Origin: Amphiura filiformis
Taxonomy: Eukaryota > Echinodermata > Ophiuroidea > Amphilepidida > Amphiuridae
DNA: 64,000 nucleotides
Assembly (NCBI RefSeq): GCF_039555335.1
Contig: NW_027305501.1
Location: 558,001 to 622,000 of the forward strand
Reading direction: 5' to 3'
This document shows, piece after piece, positions 32,363-44,190 of this stretch (positions are counted from its first letter, which is position 1; each line of letters opens with the position of its first letter). Below the pieces are notes generated by a model, which saw only the letters and a program-made list of their open reading frames with translations, was not told the origin of the DNA and ran no database searches. A program made the position numbers and the translations under genes.

Positions 32363-33669
32363 CAGTGTGGGCCAAAAACAACTTTACCAAATTTCAGAGG
32401 GTGGTTGCTCGAATTGTAGAAGAGCTGTTCATGATATTGTTTCATATTCTAAATGTATATATTTCTAAAAGTATGTGATGAAGAAATGAAAGCAAAAGAA
32501 TCAAAATTAACAAAATGGTGCTAGTTTTACGTCTGAGGGTCAAAAATCACTTTGTCCACACGTAATTCAATGGTATGTGTCCGATTGCTAAGAGTACGGC
32601 ATACATATGCGTTAGGCATACATGTAATTGGTAAACACGTTTGGCTTGTCTTTGAAAAGTGGTGATTGTTTTACATGTATGAAAGAAAAACAGTCGATTT
32701 TAACCCCATTTACTTGTCATGTACTCAAACTTTACTCCTGTCATTGACCAACAATTAGCATAAAAATTACACAATTACAAAGGTTTCATCTGGGGCAATT
32801 TGTGAATTTTACATAGGCCTTCGTGCATTTTCTGACTGCGTGGCTTATTTCTAAATAGGTTTGCAAGGTGTCAAGATAAAGCAATTCCCAACACAAGAGA
32901 GGACTTTTATGGCAGAGGTATACTTAATTAAGAACAGAACGCTTTTTGGTTGTGCAGCGTCAATTTCGGATTCGTTTCCCTAACGTAAGATCCCACCGAA
33001 AATTAACATAACTCTACATTCACAGCTTTCACAGTCTCGTAAGTGTGATGAATAGTTGCAAAGCACGGAGCGGACGTCCAAGAAGTGGCCACTCAGCTGC
33101 AAATATTGCAGCGGTTCAAAGGGAACTTGCAGCTAACCCCAGAGTCAGTTGTCGACGCAACAATTTGCCGAACATACTAAAGTTCAATAACTTCAAACTT
33201 TCTTGTAGATAACATTTCGTAATGACAAAAAATCAGGTCTGAGGTTACTGCATTGCGCATATTTTAAGAGAATTGTGTTTATCTTTGCAGCGTGAAAGTT
33301 GCATATTATGACGAAATATCATAGCTTGACATTTAAATTGTTCATGTTTGATTTATGATTGTGTTATATAAAATATGCAGAACAAATTTATGCGTATATA
33401 CTGAGTGGTTCTCATTCTTTATCGAACTCGCCATTGCAAGTGGTTCGACGCGACAGCTAGTAGGCCTTCGCGTGGACAAAGTTAATTTGGACTCTTTGAT
33501 TTAAAACTAGCGTCACGTTTTTAATGTAATACATTTTTGGATAGTTTTTTCCCCAAATACTCTAAAGAAAATGTTCTTTACGAATATGTTAAAACAATTT
33601 GAAGCAGGATATTTCAATTTTGATATATGAACCTTTTTAATTGGGTAAAGTTGTTTTTGGCCAAAACTG
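32363..33669 (+). mobile_element. Mariner/Tc1-type transposon, decayed, 1.3 kb
   Basis: Ends 5' cagtgtgggccaaaaac and 3' gtttttggccaaaactg are inverted over about 30 bp and flanked by TA (32361-32362, 33670-33671). The length of 1307 bp equals a full mariner-size element. An N-terminal transposase fragment is recognisable at about 32930-33205. The catalytic half is not recognisable. Confidence 0.82.
32905..33205 (+). pseudogene. Transposase N-terminal DNA-binding fragment
   Basis: Frames read VQRQFRIRFPNVR and then, after a frameshift, KARSGRPRSGHSAANIAAVQ followed by RELAANPRVSCRR. This is the helix-turn-helix plus GRPRSG linker of mariner-like transposases of the DUF4817 type. RTFMAEVYLIKN just upstream may be the preceding helix. 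Stops and frameshifts mark it as dead. Confidence 0.72.
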
Positions 33670-33783
33670 TATTCAATCTATAGTCGTGTTCACACAGAAA
33701 ATGTGCCTTAAATCCGACGATTTAAAGCCGAAGATGAGCAGGGCTAAGACCGATCATAACGTTGCGCATGATGCACTTATGGT

Positions 33784-34250
33784 CCACGGCAAACCGGATT
33801 CGACCTTTGTGGCATTAAACCCAGTTAACAGGAAATTAATCCAGTAAATCGATTCAGTAAAGCAAATAAGCTCATGCATTCGATCACTAACGGCAACCAG
33901 CTTCGATCGATCACCCCAGCTACAGTGTGTGTAAACTCTAATTTGCATAGAGGCTGTGCGTGAAATTATTGATTGGCTCCATGCTCCAAACAAAGGATTT
34001 GAACCGGTGTCCTTCGCCGTAATCATGGCGCAGTGAAGTCCATTTAATCAAATGTTGTCATCAACCTATTTGATCGCAGTGCATTGTTATGTGTGTGAGA
34101 CGAACTGTCGCGGTTGATTGCAATCAAACAAACGATGTCTTACTTTGTTCCGTGATGAAAATCGTGATGTTTTATTTAATCACTCTCGACACATTTATTT
34201 CTTTTGTAGGCCTATTACTTTGTTTTGTGATGAAAATCGTTATGTTTTAT
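33784..34250. repeat. Dispersed repeat, uninterrupted copy
   Basis: It is the empty-site counterpart of 12408-13530, lacking the 12719-13341 foldback and most minisatellite units. A GGTTCAAATCC B-box-like word lies on the minus strand near 34005. Confidence 0.8.
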
Positions 34251-34571
34251 TCAGGAAAGTTGAAAAAGAAGGAGGAAGAACGGAATTATATCCTTGAGAT
34301 AATCCCGTAGGTTATCCTGTCGCACCTATTCATAGTCCTTTATTCTCAAGTAGTTACACATCTACTTGAAAGTAGCCTTTGATGTGATGTGATGTGTGTT
34401 GCCGACTACGGTTGATTAATTTTCACTCCAGAATTGAAACCATATCCAATGTTTCTATAGATAATTCCTTGAAAGTATGACACGTGTGTGTTAAGTACCT
34501 GATGTTGCTCTGCAGGGATACCACACGTGGATACTATAAGAAAGAAATGTAGTTTTGTAAAGATTCCAAAA

Positions 34572-35745
34572 TCTGGCATTCTTCAGAAGTGAGCGGTCAA
34601 ATTTCCATTCAATTAACACGGGAGTTGGCTAGCTATGCCTTGCCCTCACTCACTATTTTACCAAAGTACGAATATTTCTGAACATCTAACCTAGCCGTAA
34701 TTTTAGGTCATGTTAGAGAAATATATTTGCTAGAAGTTTTTGAGAGTACTTTTAATATTGGCCGGTTATTTTTCACACATTGACGTTAACTAGGCAAATG
34801 CCAATACGTCTAACATGGCACGATTTGTACAGGTCACAGCTCAATGGTGAGAGCACTGTGTATTGTGTAAAGGAAAACGGACAGTAACTGCAGTATGGTC
34901 CGGTAATAGTAATTACGTGTGGACAGCACTATTGGGCTGTCGGATATAACTCGCGCTAAAGTTTAAGCAGAGTAATTTACAGCGTGATATTATCATGGCT
35001 GCAGCTGCAAATGTTATTAATAAACTCAACAGAGGGGTCAATTGGAATGACAAGGAGACATTGGCACTCCTCAAAATCTGGAGGGACCCGGAAATTATTA
35101 CTGGGATAAAAAGAAGCTCTGGGAGGAGATAGCCACGCTATTATATGACAATGGATAATAATAATAAGAAGAAGAACCTACATAAATACAAAATTAGTCC
35201 AAAATTTGACACTTTTGAATTTGCATTTTTCTTACATGACATACCCACCGTATTGTCTGTAATTTTCCAAAAGAGGGACGTTTATTGGAAGTGAATTTTC
35301 AGTGAAAAAACTTTAAAATCGGGCCATACTGCAGTTACTGTCCGTTTTCCTAAACACAATACACAGTGCTCGCACCATTGACGCGTGACCTCTACAAATA
35401 GTGTACGTTAGAAGTATAGGCCATTGCCTAGTTAACGTCACTGTGTGAAAAATAACCGGCCAATATTTAAAGTATTCTCTGAAATTCTAGGAAATATAGT
35501 TTTGTAACATGTCCGAAATATTTAGCTAATTTAGGTGTTTGGAAATATTCGCACTTTGGTGTTTTAGTGTATGTTATAGGTAATATGACATTGCCTAGTT
35601 AACGTCACTTTGTGAAAAATAACCGGCCAATATTTAAAGTATTCTCTGAAATTCTAGAAAATATAGTTTTGTAACATGTCCTAAATGTTTAGCTAATTTA
35701 GGTGTTTGGAAATATTGGCACTTTTGTGTTTTAGGAAGGATATGT
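34572..35745. mobile_element. Foldback transposon enclosing a SANT-like fragment
   Basis: The left arm (34668-34905) and right arm (35326-35565) are inverted copies (gttaactaggcaa, cacagtgctc-type words, acagtaactgcagtatgg at the inner edge). A second right-arm copy follows at 35570-35745. The roughly 420-bp interior carries a Myb/SANT-like reading frame. Solo arms occur at 5832-6175 and 14170-14522. Confidence 0.72.
34995..35156 (+). pseudogene. Myb/SANT-like DNA-binding fragment
   Basis: ATG at 34995 opens a 47-codon frame containing NRGVNWNDKETLALLKIW, then RDPEI, ending at a stop. In a shifted frame KKLWEEIATLLYDNG follows before a stop. Tryptophan spacing and the LLKIW / LWEEIA helices match Myb/SANT-like domains (Myb_DNA-bind_4 type), as in Harbinger-type accessory proteins and MSANTD proteins. 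A frameshift near 35108 breaks it. The assignment is by pattern only. Confidence 0.62.
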
Positions 35746-35839
35746 AAACGACAGATAACACAAAAAAATATGAAGAAATTATTTCCAAACCGTGTTAATT
35801 CTACAACCATTATGTTTCTCTATTTCAAGAATGCTGGTT

Positions 35840-35950
35840 AACAATAAGCAGACTATTGCCTCATTTCGTAAACAAATGCCCACATAGTATTGTTATCTTG
35901 CGTTTGCTTTATAATCGGTTACCCAACTGAAACTATAATACCAGCTCATT
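35840..35950. repeat. Dispersed repeat shared with 62790-62890
   Basis: Shared words are gcagactattg, acagtattgttact-type and cccaactgaaactataatac. Confidence 0.6.
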
Positions 35951-36482
35951 GCAATACCGCACAGGTAAAACAGAAACATGTGTAGGGTGGATTTAACAAG
36001 AGAAGATCTGATTTAATCAGTTGAGCTGTTTTCAATGAGTGTTATCTTGGTTTAATAGCTTTTAATGGGGTTTAAGTCATGCAAAGGTCGTGGTGAATTC
36101 TACTGTAGACATGATTGCATCATGTTCAATTTCCTGATGGTGCTCCTGCAGAAAGGAGGGGTTTCTGACCGGTAATAGGCTTGTCGGACATAAACACGTC
36201 GGTGGGCACGTCGGACATAGCGCTATTGTCGACTAATGTGGACGCGCTGAGGGTTTAACGAAACATATCTATATAATTGCATCGGACATAAGCCTAGATA
36301 AAATAATACCGGCAATAACTGCATGTGTGAACACAGCTATAGTTTGCTGATATACAAATGTGATTAGTGCAATATGCTTGTAGTGCAGGGCGATCTATTC
36401 AAAAATTGTATTCATATATTGCTATGGTAGTTAATCATAATAGTACCTGCACAAAATTCCAAACAATTGTGGAAAGTATAAT

Positions 36483-38012
36483 ATAGGGTCCACAACTTAT
36501 AAGTTCCACCTAAAAACGTTTTAAAATAAATCAAAAAATATTTTTACAAAATGCAAACGTATAAAAAGTATGGGTAGTCGTATTTGTTTTACACATATAG
36601 ACCAAATTATAGCGTCACACGTTATTGCGTTCAGTCACAATGGTTAATTATGTAACAAAAGAGATATCGAACTCATTCCTTCTACCTTTTGTTAAAAACT
36701 GAACATTTGTGTCAGTCAGTTTCGGTTTTGGTTTCAGTTTCTTATAAGTGGTGTGAAGAAAAAATATTTGGTTTGAAGTTACCTCCTCTAAGTATACAAA
36801 CGAAATGTTTAAATTTTGCAGTGCAATATTCACGAGGAGAGAAATCGAGCATGGTAATCTACATTGAAAGACGTGGTTTACAAAATCGAATAAGCCTAGG
36901 CTATTTCACCTGTAAAAAAATATAGAGCATTGAAATATTTGCATTCGACATTACAAAAGGGGCCACTATTGTCATTGTATAGGTGCTATAAACAAAATCG
37001 ATTCATGTCCTTAATCCCATGTACCAGAATCGATGGAAGGCCATTATATGACCTCTAATAACCTAATGACTTTTACTGAAGCAATTTTACTGCAAAAAGT
37101 AGAAGATAGAGGGGAGAAGAGAAGAGATTGTGTGTGTGTGGGGGGGGGGAGTGGGGTATGGGCCGGGAGAAAGAGAAACAGATGGGAGAGAGCATTGGAA
37201 GTGAAAGAGAAGGGGGAGGAGAGCTCGAGATGAAGATATCGAATGTAGGGGAGGAGGAGGGGGGAGGAGTCACTAAGGGAACAGGTGGTTATATAGGGAG
37301 GGGAGCCCCCTCTTAAAGAGGTATGGGTTGTGCTTCTCCGGGGATAATAAACTAATTCATAATCGAATCATCTTCATGTTTCATACAAACAAACAAAGCC
37401 CCCACCCCACCCCATCTTTCAATATATACGCGCATGTATATGATTTCTAGGCCTAGAACTCGTGAGTGTAATATGCCACCTTCGACAGAGAGCATCAACT
37501 GTCGTCCGTGGGATAGATTTCCGATATCAATCATGATAATAATTATGTTAGCACAATAGGCTATTGTATACTTCTGGTTATATACCCTATACTGTGTCCT
37601 CCCAGCATAATAGTGTTATGATTGCAGACCAGATCTGCTCTACTTTTTAATCCCTTGATTTTTGGTTTCTGAACAAAAGAGAAACCAAAACTAAAGATTT
37701 GAAATGAGGGAGTGTTGCATCTGAGTCCATAGGAGTCAGCTCTCAAACAATACAGTAGGCCATGTCTATTCATGTGTGTGTTAAAGAAACCCTGACTGCT
37801 ATGGACTCATGTGCAACTTTAAAAATGGTCTCTTTTCTTACACAATTAACCATTGTGACTGAACGCAATGACATGTGACGCTATAAATTGGTCCACATGT
37901 GTAAAACAAATAGGGCTAAACATATCTTTTTACATGTTTACATTTCGTAAAATAATGTTTGATTTATTCTAAAAAAGTATTAGGGGAGAACTTATAAGAT
38001 GTGGACCCTATA
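36483..38012. mobile_element. 1.5 kb foldback, TAGGGTCCACA ends
   Basis: The arms of about 175 bp (36483-36660 and 37838-38012) are inverted: atagggtccaca, cttataagttc, gcgtcaca, gcgttcagtcacaatgg. The interior has a purine-rich tract (37085-37320) and no recognisable protein. Confidence 0.8.
37085..37320 (+). repeat. Purine-rich tract with (GT)n and G runs
   Basis: G/A-biased sequence including tgtgtgtgtggggggggg. Open frames on both strands are compositional. Confidence 0.7.
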
Positions 38013-39268
38013 GTTAGGAATTAACTCAGGAATAACCTGACACCCTATAGTCATAGGCAGGGCTCGACCTTAACTTTTTTTGCACTAGCCATTCGGGCGT
38101 GTAACTCAAAAAAAGTTACACGCCCGACAGAAATTTTACAACCCCTAATTTTTGAAGGAAATAATGTTACAATAAATGCGACAAAGGTGACGATAAACGA
38201 TAGTCTAGTAATTTTAATACATGTAGCATATAATAATTTAGATGTTGATATTTGGGGGTGTAGTGAATCCAGTTTATGGTACAAATAGCGTGCGAACATG
38301 TTTGCCATATTGAAGCTAAAATTATGAAGGGGGCATTTGGTGCAAAAGTGGAACAAATTCGCACGAAGAGAGCAATAATGGGCATTTTTTAGGCTAAATT
38401 GCCAAATATGAGCATCAAAATGGCGTGTACGACCGCAAAAGTACACGCCATTGCCGCGCGTGCGCGTGTAAAAGTCGAACACTGGCCATAGGGCGGTGTA
38501 AAGAGTTAGCCTTTATCTCAGAGTTTTGCCATACTACAGTTTATCAGAAATCGAATACCACACAAGCATCAATAATCGATAAACTCTTTAAATCTACTGA
38601 GTTACATACCTTACTTATTCCTAGTTAATAAGATATAAAATCTTGATTTTGGGTTATTCCTTATTTTTCCAAGTTGAGTGTTTCACACATTTTGCTATTT
38701 TTAATAGACCTGTATGTGAAAATACATTTGTAATAGAAAAGTTCAAAACACCGTTATATATTACTTAATTGATCTGTATGTGTCAAACAGTTTGCGAAAT
38801 ATCTGATCTATTATGCCGAATATAGTACATAATAGATAATAATATTTGCGCAGTGTTAGATCCATCATGTAATTACGTTACATTGAACGAATAAAAAATA
38901 TTTTTAATCTTTTGAAGACAAACTGCAAATAAGATGACGATTGTCACAAAAGGGTCAGTTAGTGACATGCCACATTATTCCCGTGTTAGTAACTGAACTT
39001 TATTAAAATAATAATACAGTATTGGCACAATTACTAGCATTTTTTTTGTTATCATACTGCGTACAACGATTTTATTTATTCACTCAAACGTAACTACATG
39101 TATACATACAAATCGTATAGCTTATTACCGTTCTATTTTACCATGTTTACGTATTTTGAAACAAAATCCGGCACAAATATTTTCAAGCGATATGATATCT
39201 ATGCCCTTTTACCACACCGTAAATTTTGTTAGTCTTTCCTTTTCTTTCTCCGGAACCTCAATAACTTT
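38013..39268. other. Intergenic, no feature recognised
   Basis: AT-rich sequence. Open frames on the minus strand between 38051 and 38482 have no recognisable domain and no exon-like boundaries. Confidence 0.45.
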
Positions 39269-39521
39269 ATATGAAGACCTAAGCGCAAGAAGACCGTATG
39301 TCCACTTGGCCTCTCAAGTTACGTATAGTTGCTTAGGGTTTTTATAATGTTTAACACATGTTCCAGGGTGAAAACATCATGTAAGGTTGTGAAAGATTTG
39401 CTTTGGCCCCTGATCATGTATAAAACATTATCAAACTATAAGAAACTATATGCAACTTTAGTGCATACATGTTGATGGGCCAAGTGGACTTACGGTCTTC
39501 TTGAGCTCAGGTCTTCATATG
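39269..39521. mobile_element. MITE, 'AAGAAGACCGTATGTCC' family
   Basis: The inverted ends tatgaagacctaagcgcaa and the mirrored ttgagctcaggtcttcata continue to a shared gtccacttggc / gccaagtggac. Same family as 18030-18260. Confidence 0.75.
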
Positions 39522-41307
39522 TTTTATCATGATTGCAGATATAGTTTTATGGGTGCAAATCCATGTTGTTTCTTGTGCAAAACATGCAATATTACTTATC
39601 GGGGACACCACCTCTTGGTAAGGAAAAACGCTAAAACAACTTGCATCCAAAAAATGTGAGGGCAGCAGATTACTTTCATGACATTCTTGTTACGTCGCTA
39701 CGTAGTACAAATCCAAATTTTGATACAAATTAATAGCAAAACTTGTGCGGCAAAACGCATTATAACCAGCTCTCACAAAATGAGCATAAATTTTGCAAAG
39801 TAACTTTCTGAGATAGCCTACATGAAATCCTTATTTATACCCTTTGTTAGGATGTCTCCTTGCTTTGGTCTTCAGAAATCAATATTTCATGCAGAATTTC
39901 TTCTGTTTTCTATTGAGTTTTGCAATGTTTAATGAACTATGTCTTCTATAGTGCCCTGGCGACTTAATGCTTATTTTGTAAAGAGCAGGTGATTGTGAGT
40001 TGAGACTTTCTGGCTCTCCATCCTCAATATTATTCGCGCACGCACACCCCATCCAAGCACACAAATATCTCACTGGGCATTCCGGGGTCAAAGTTTAAAA
40101 CGTTTACTCTAAACTGAACAAAGGGTAATTTAAAACACAGGAGCTGGTTTAGACACCTAATATGGGTAGTATAAGATAATATGGAGGTCTGGAACTGGTT
40201 ATTATGTCCTATGTAGTACAGCATCCCCTTCTAACAAAGTTGTTTACTACGTATAGAAATACAGGAATTCCAAACGCAGTATATTGTACAAAAGGTCATG
40301 TTTATTAATATACATTGACTGTGTTTTTAAACGTCACTTCCTGTTAACTTGCTCCATAATTGTAGACTTGTTCGGTTTTTGTTCTTCAATAGTAGACAAT
40401 AGAAACCTCAACACAAAACTTGGATGCTACTATATATTAGTTATTAGGTGAGGTTATTGCGATACGAATGAATTATATATAGTCGAGGGGTCTGTATACT
40501 CTAAGACAAGCTATAATTCGTATCACGTGATTCATGCCCTAAACCGAACCTAATGGCGGACAAAATCCCTGTACAAAGTGGGTTAAGACTTCCTTTGAAT
40601 TTGCCGCTTTTTAACAACTTTTAATACTGCCCTTTATCTGTGCAGACCAAACACTGAAAGGGTATTAAATGTGACCGCACACCATGAATGAGTGGTAAAT
40701 GTCCTAAATTGTTTTCTTAGTTAACGTGTAAAATGTGCATGAAGGTCGTATTCACTAACCTCAAGTTAGTGCTACATGTATCTCATTTGATAGCACAGTC
40801 AAACACCTTTTAAACCAACCAATAATCCTATTGTTGAAGAGGATAATAAGCTTCTACCTATGTCTATAGAATTCTTAAATATCTCTAGTCTTTATTTGCT
40901 TTGGCTAAATCCTTTTCAAGTGGTGGGTTACAAAGCATTAAATTTTGTCTATGTATGTATAACCAACAATTAACAATGAGAGGACATTCCTGAACATCGG
41001 TGACTTGAGGATGATTTGAAATGACCGCCAATTATGACAGTTTGATATTAATGACCAGCAATGTGGGAAAAGAGACACATGTAGAACCGAAAAAGGTATA
41101 CCATTTTGTTGAAGGAGCAACGTTCAACAAACCATAACCCCGCTTCTGGATATCGTTTAAAGTCAAATGATATACCATTTTAAGCTGATGATATATATTT
41201 TCTAAACATGAAATAAAACAACATTGACCGGGCTGACTTTACGGTCATTTGTGGTGTACGGTCACAAATTAATGGTGTTTGCTGTAATAATATTTTTGAA
41301 ACATATG
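39522..41307. other. Intergenic, no feature recognised
   Basis: No domain-coding frame is seen; a small hairpin lies near 40450-40530. Confidence 0.45.
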
Positions 41308-41309
41308 TA

Positions 41310-42352
41310 CAGGGTGTCCCACAAAAAGTGGCCCCTGCTTGCGCCGTCTTTTTCGCCTATTTTTGAAAAGTTGATCAAATATATTTTGGTATGGAAAGAA
41401 ACCTTTAATTGTTAATTGTTAGCTGTAATAAACCAAAACAATTATTCCAATCGGCTCACAACTTTTGAAGATATGCCCTTTTAAAGACAAGTACCCGTTT
41501 TTCACTCTGTCCACGGATAGCAAACAGAGTGGTTGGGATGGGTCATGCTGTGGAGTGGCCTGCAAGATCACCAGACCTCACACCACTTGATTTCGTCATT
41601 TGTGGCAAAATCAAAGATCTTTGCAAACGTATTACTGCTATATTCGCAAGTACCCGGCGCACAAGGTTGGTACGCAACGCAATTGATGCAATGAGGACTA
41701 GGGCTGAAATCTGTATTCGTCAAGGAGGCAACCAGGTAGAGGGCAGGAGCAACACATTAAACTCACTTCAAAAGAACAAAGACAAACTGACAGGCTGTTT
41801 ACCCTTTTCAGGGCTACCTTTTATTCCAAAAAGAGAAATGACTTATGTTGTCAATAAAAAGAAAGCAAGAAACAATAAAATAAGAAAGTAAGAATCATAA
41901 TAAAACAAAACGGCATAAAATAACCGAGAAAACATAAATAATTGCAAGTATAGCAAAAGAAGTCCAATCCCACACCAATTTCAGCCAAATTAATGACACT
42001 TAACAAAATCCATAACCCATAAGCCCACCGGTAAAACCCATTCCCTAAAATAAAGTTGTTATTTTATAAAGTTATCATTGAGGAATTTTTTATATTCATG
42101 CATGGTATATGCACTTTTTAATATTTGAAGTAGCCAAACCTCCTCCGTGGACAGAGTGAAAAACGGATACATTTCGTTAAATGGGCATATCTTCAATAAG
42201 TTATGAGCCGATTGAAATAACTGTTTTGGTTTATTAAAGCTAAGCTAACGGGTAAAGGCTTCTTTACATACCAACATATACTTGATCAACTTGTCTGAAA
42301 TAGGAGAAAAAGAGGGCGCAATGAGGGCCCTCTTTTTTGGGGGGGCACCCTG
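41310..42352 (+). mobile_element. Deleted Tc1/mariner-type element, ~210-bp inverted ends
   Basis: Ends cagggtgtcccacaaaaag and ggggggcaccctg are flanked by TA (41308-41309, 42353-42354). The arms (41310-41522 and about 42135-42352) pair through tgatcaa, ccttta, ccaatcggctcacaact and cactctgtccacgg. The interior retains a C-terminal transposase piece. Confidence 0.85.
41529..41720 (+). pseudogene. Transposase C-terminal fragment (SPDLTPLD)
   Basis: The frame from 41529 reads AVEWPARSPDLTPLDF, the region after the catalytic core in mariner/Tc1 transposases, followed by a K-K-D-type stretch and AIDAMRTRAEICIRQGG, the usual C-terminal helix. The N-terminal DNA-binding and first two catalytic acidic residues are absent because of internal deletion. 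After about 41720 the frame is arm-proximal, non-conserved sequence. Confidence 0.75.
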
Positions 42353-42354
42353 TA

Positions 42355-43679
42355 TAGTCAGAGGCCACGTTGTGTACATTTTATTATGGTTTTACCAAAG
42401 TAAATTTCATAATACTATATATTATATACATCATGGCATTGTATCTTTGTACTATCCCAATTATCCAAGTAACGCGTGATTGTGATGATTTTTGCACAAA
42501 TGTAAAGAAGACACATCATGGTTTTTGAATTTTTAAGAAAGTGTTAATGTTATTACTGATATTTTAAGTTAAGTCTCCTAATCCACAGGACCTATTTTGA
42601 TCAGAGGATGATTTAAGGAAGCCCCATCATGCACTGTAAAAGTGTTATCACTAGAGTTTTAACTGCCACTTTACTTTTCAAATCCCATTGAACTCTGTGC
42701 AAAAGATGTTGTTTTAGAATTGCCCGTGTGTCATTATTACTTGGTCGATATCAGATTTAACGGATTAGGCCATTTTAAATCGACTTTCGAAAAGTTTTTT
42801 GATACATTCATTGATTTCTCAAAAAGTAAAAATCGCAGTTTAACAAATAACAGTTCAAATGAAAGCCATTATTGGGGGGGCTAATTGTTGTATCACTATG
42901 ATAGGCCTGACACCAATATAAACACTTGTTTCGGTGACCCAAGTTCATGGTCATTTCTGCTCACGCACTTTTTTACAGATGGCCTGGAATTTCATATTTC
43001 GGTTTCAGCGATTGCCCGAAAAAGGTGGTATGTTTTTGAAAAGCGTTTCCCCTTGGAATGTAGATAGTTATTGTTGCTATTACTCTTCGCGATTTTAATT
43101 TATGCCCTCTTTTGCCGACAATTTTCAATGCATTTTACACAATAGATACGTCGCTTGCATAAATACCGCTCTTTTTAACAGTATCGTTTTTGTTAACCAA
43201 CATACCATCCAAAAAAATTCTCAAGACTTTGATGAAACCATAGATACCAAATCGGACTGCATGTGATGAACAGATTTTACACTAGAATCAAAAGAACCAG
43301 CGTAGGCCCTCTCAAAATGTACTTTTTTAAAATATCGCGTTGTGATAAAAATGACTGCCTTTTCCTTGTTTTTTATAATAAGGAAAAGCTTTACTTACCT
43401 CAAACTTCAAACGTAGTGCTGTCTCAGTGTCCGTTACTGGTTGGTATTATTCAGATTAAGCGATTTTCATGATTTAGGCCTACTTAGCCTACATTTGACC
43501 AACTATTTGCCCTCACCGTGTACGAATATATTCCAAATAGGGCGCTGCATTCAGTATCACACTAACGACAAGGTTATACTAAGATGTGTAAGACTTTCTG
43601 ACACTATATTCACGGTTGTTCTAATGGCTATTCAAACTTATGACAAATTTGGCTGGTTTGCGTTGTTCAATACCATTTC
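42355..43679. other. Intergenic, no feature recognised
   Basis: AT-rich sequence. Short open frames lack recognisable domains. Confidence 0.45.
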
Positions 43680-44190
43680 ACCCTGATGTGACAGTGACGT
43701 CACATCCGGGGTCACGTCAGTATCAAGCTGGTTTCATACTACCCTGCCGGTTGCTATGAGCGGCGTGGCGCACGCGCATTGCAGACAAACGGACACAATC
43801 AAGGCTTGTCATTGGTTGAAACGCTCTGCCGCTTGCCGGGTGTTCGTGATCGCGCGCCATTATCGTGATGATCGGGGATTCCTTTTTGTGATGAAGGCAC
43901 CAGCCGAAATGTCCGTTGTCCAGAAGGCAAGGACCATCACTCTGTACTCCCCCGGGGCGAGGATGTATTTTGCGACACTCATACCCCCCTGGAATAGTGC
44001 ATGGTGGGAAAGAGGAAAAGGTCTATACGAATTTTATTAGGCGCAGCATCACTCGCTGGAGTTCGATGGCGCTGGTGTACATACGCACGCACGATAAAGG
44101 TTGGCAATTGAAGCAGGCCTCAGTTTAGCGAACTTTGTCTAGTTTAAAGCGATGCGAGTGCCAGCGCCGCTCGGACTGTGAAGGTTTCTG
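43680..44190. promoter_or_regulatory. CpG-rich promoter-like block
   Basis: CpG dinucleotides are frequent here and scarce in the flanks. The stretch contains gtgacgtcacatccgg (CRE- and ETS-like), gcgcacgcgcat (NRF1-like) and cattggttg (inverted CCAAT box). No coding exon with recognisable domain follows. It could be a host promoter or CpG-island remnant, or part of a GC-rich repeat. The frame at 43756-44040 overlaps it but matches nothing known to me. Confidence 0.4.
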
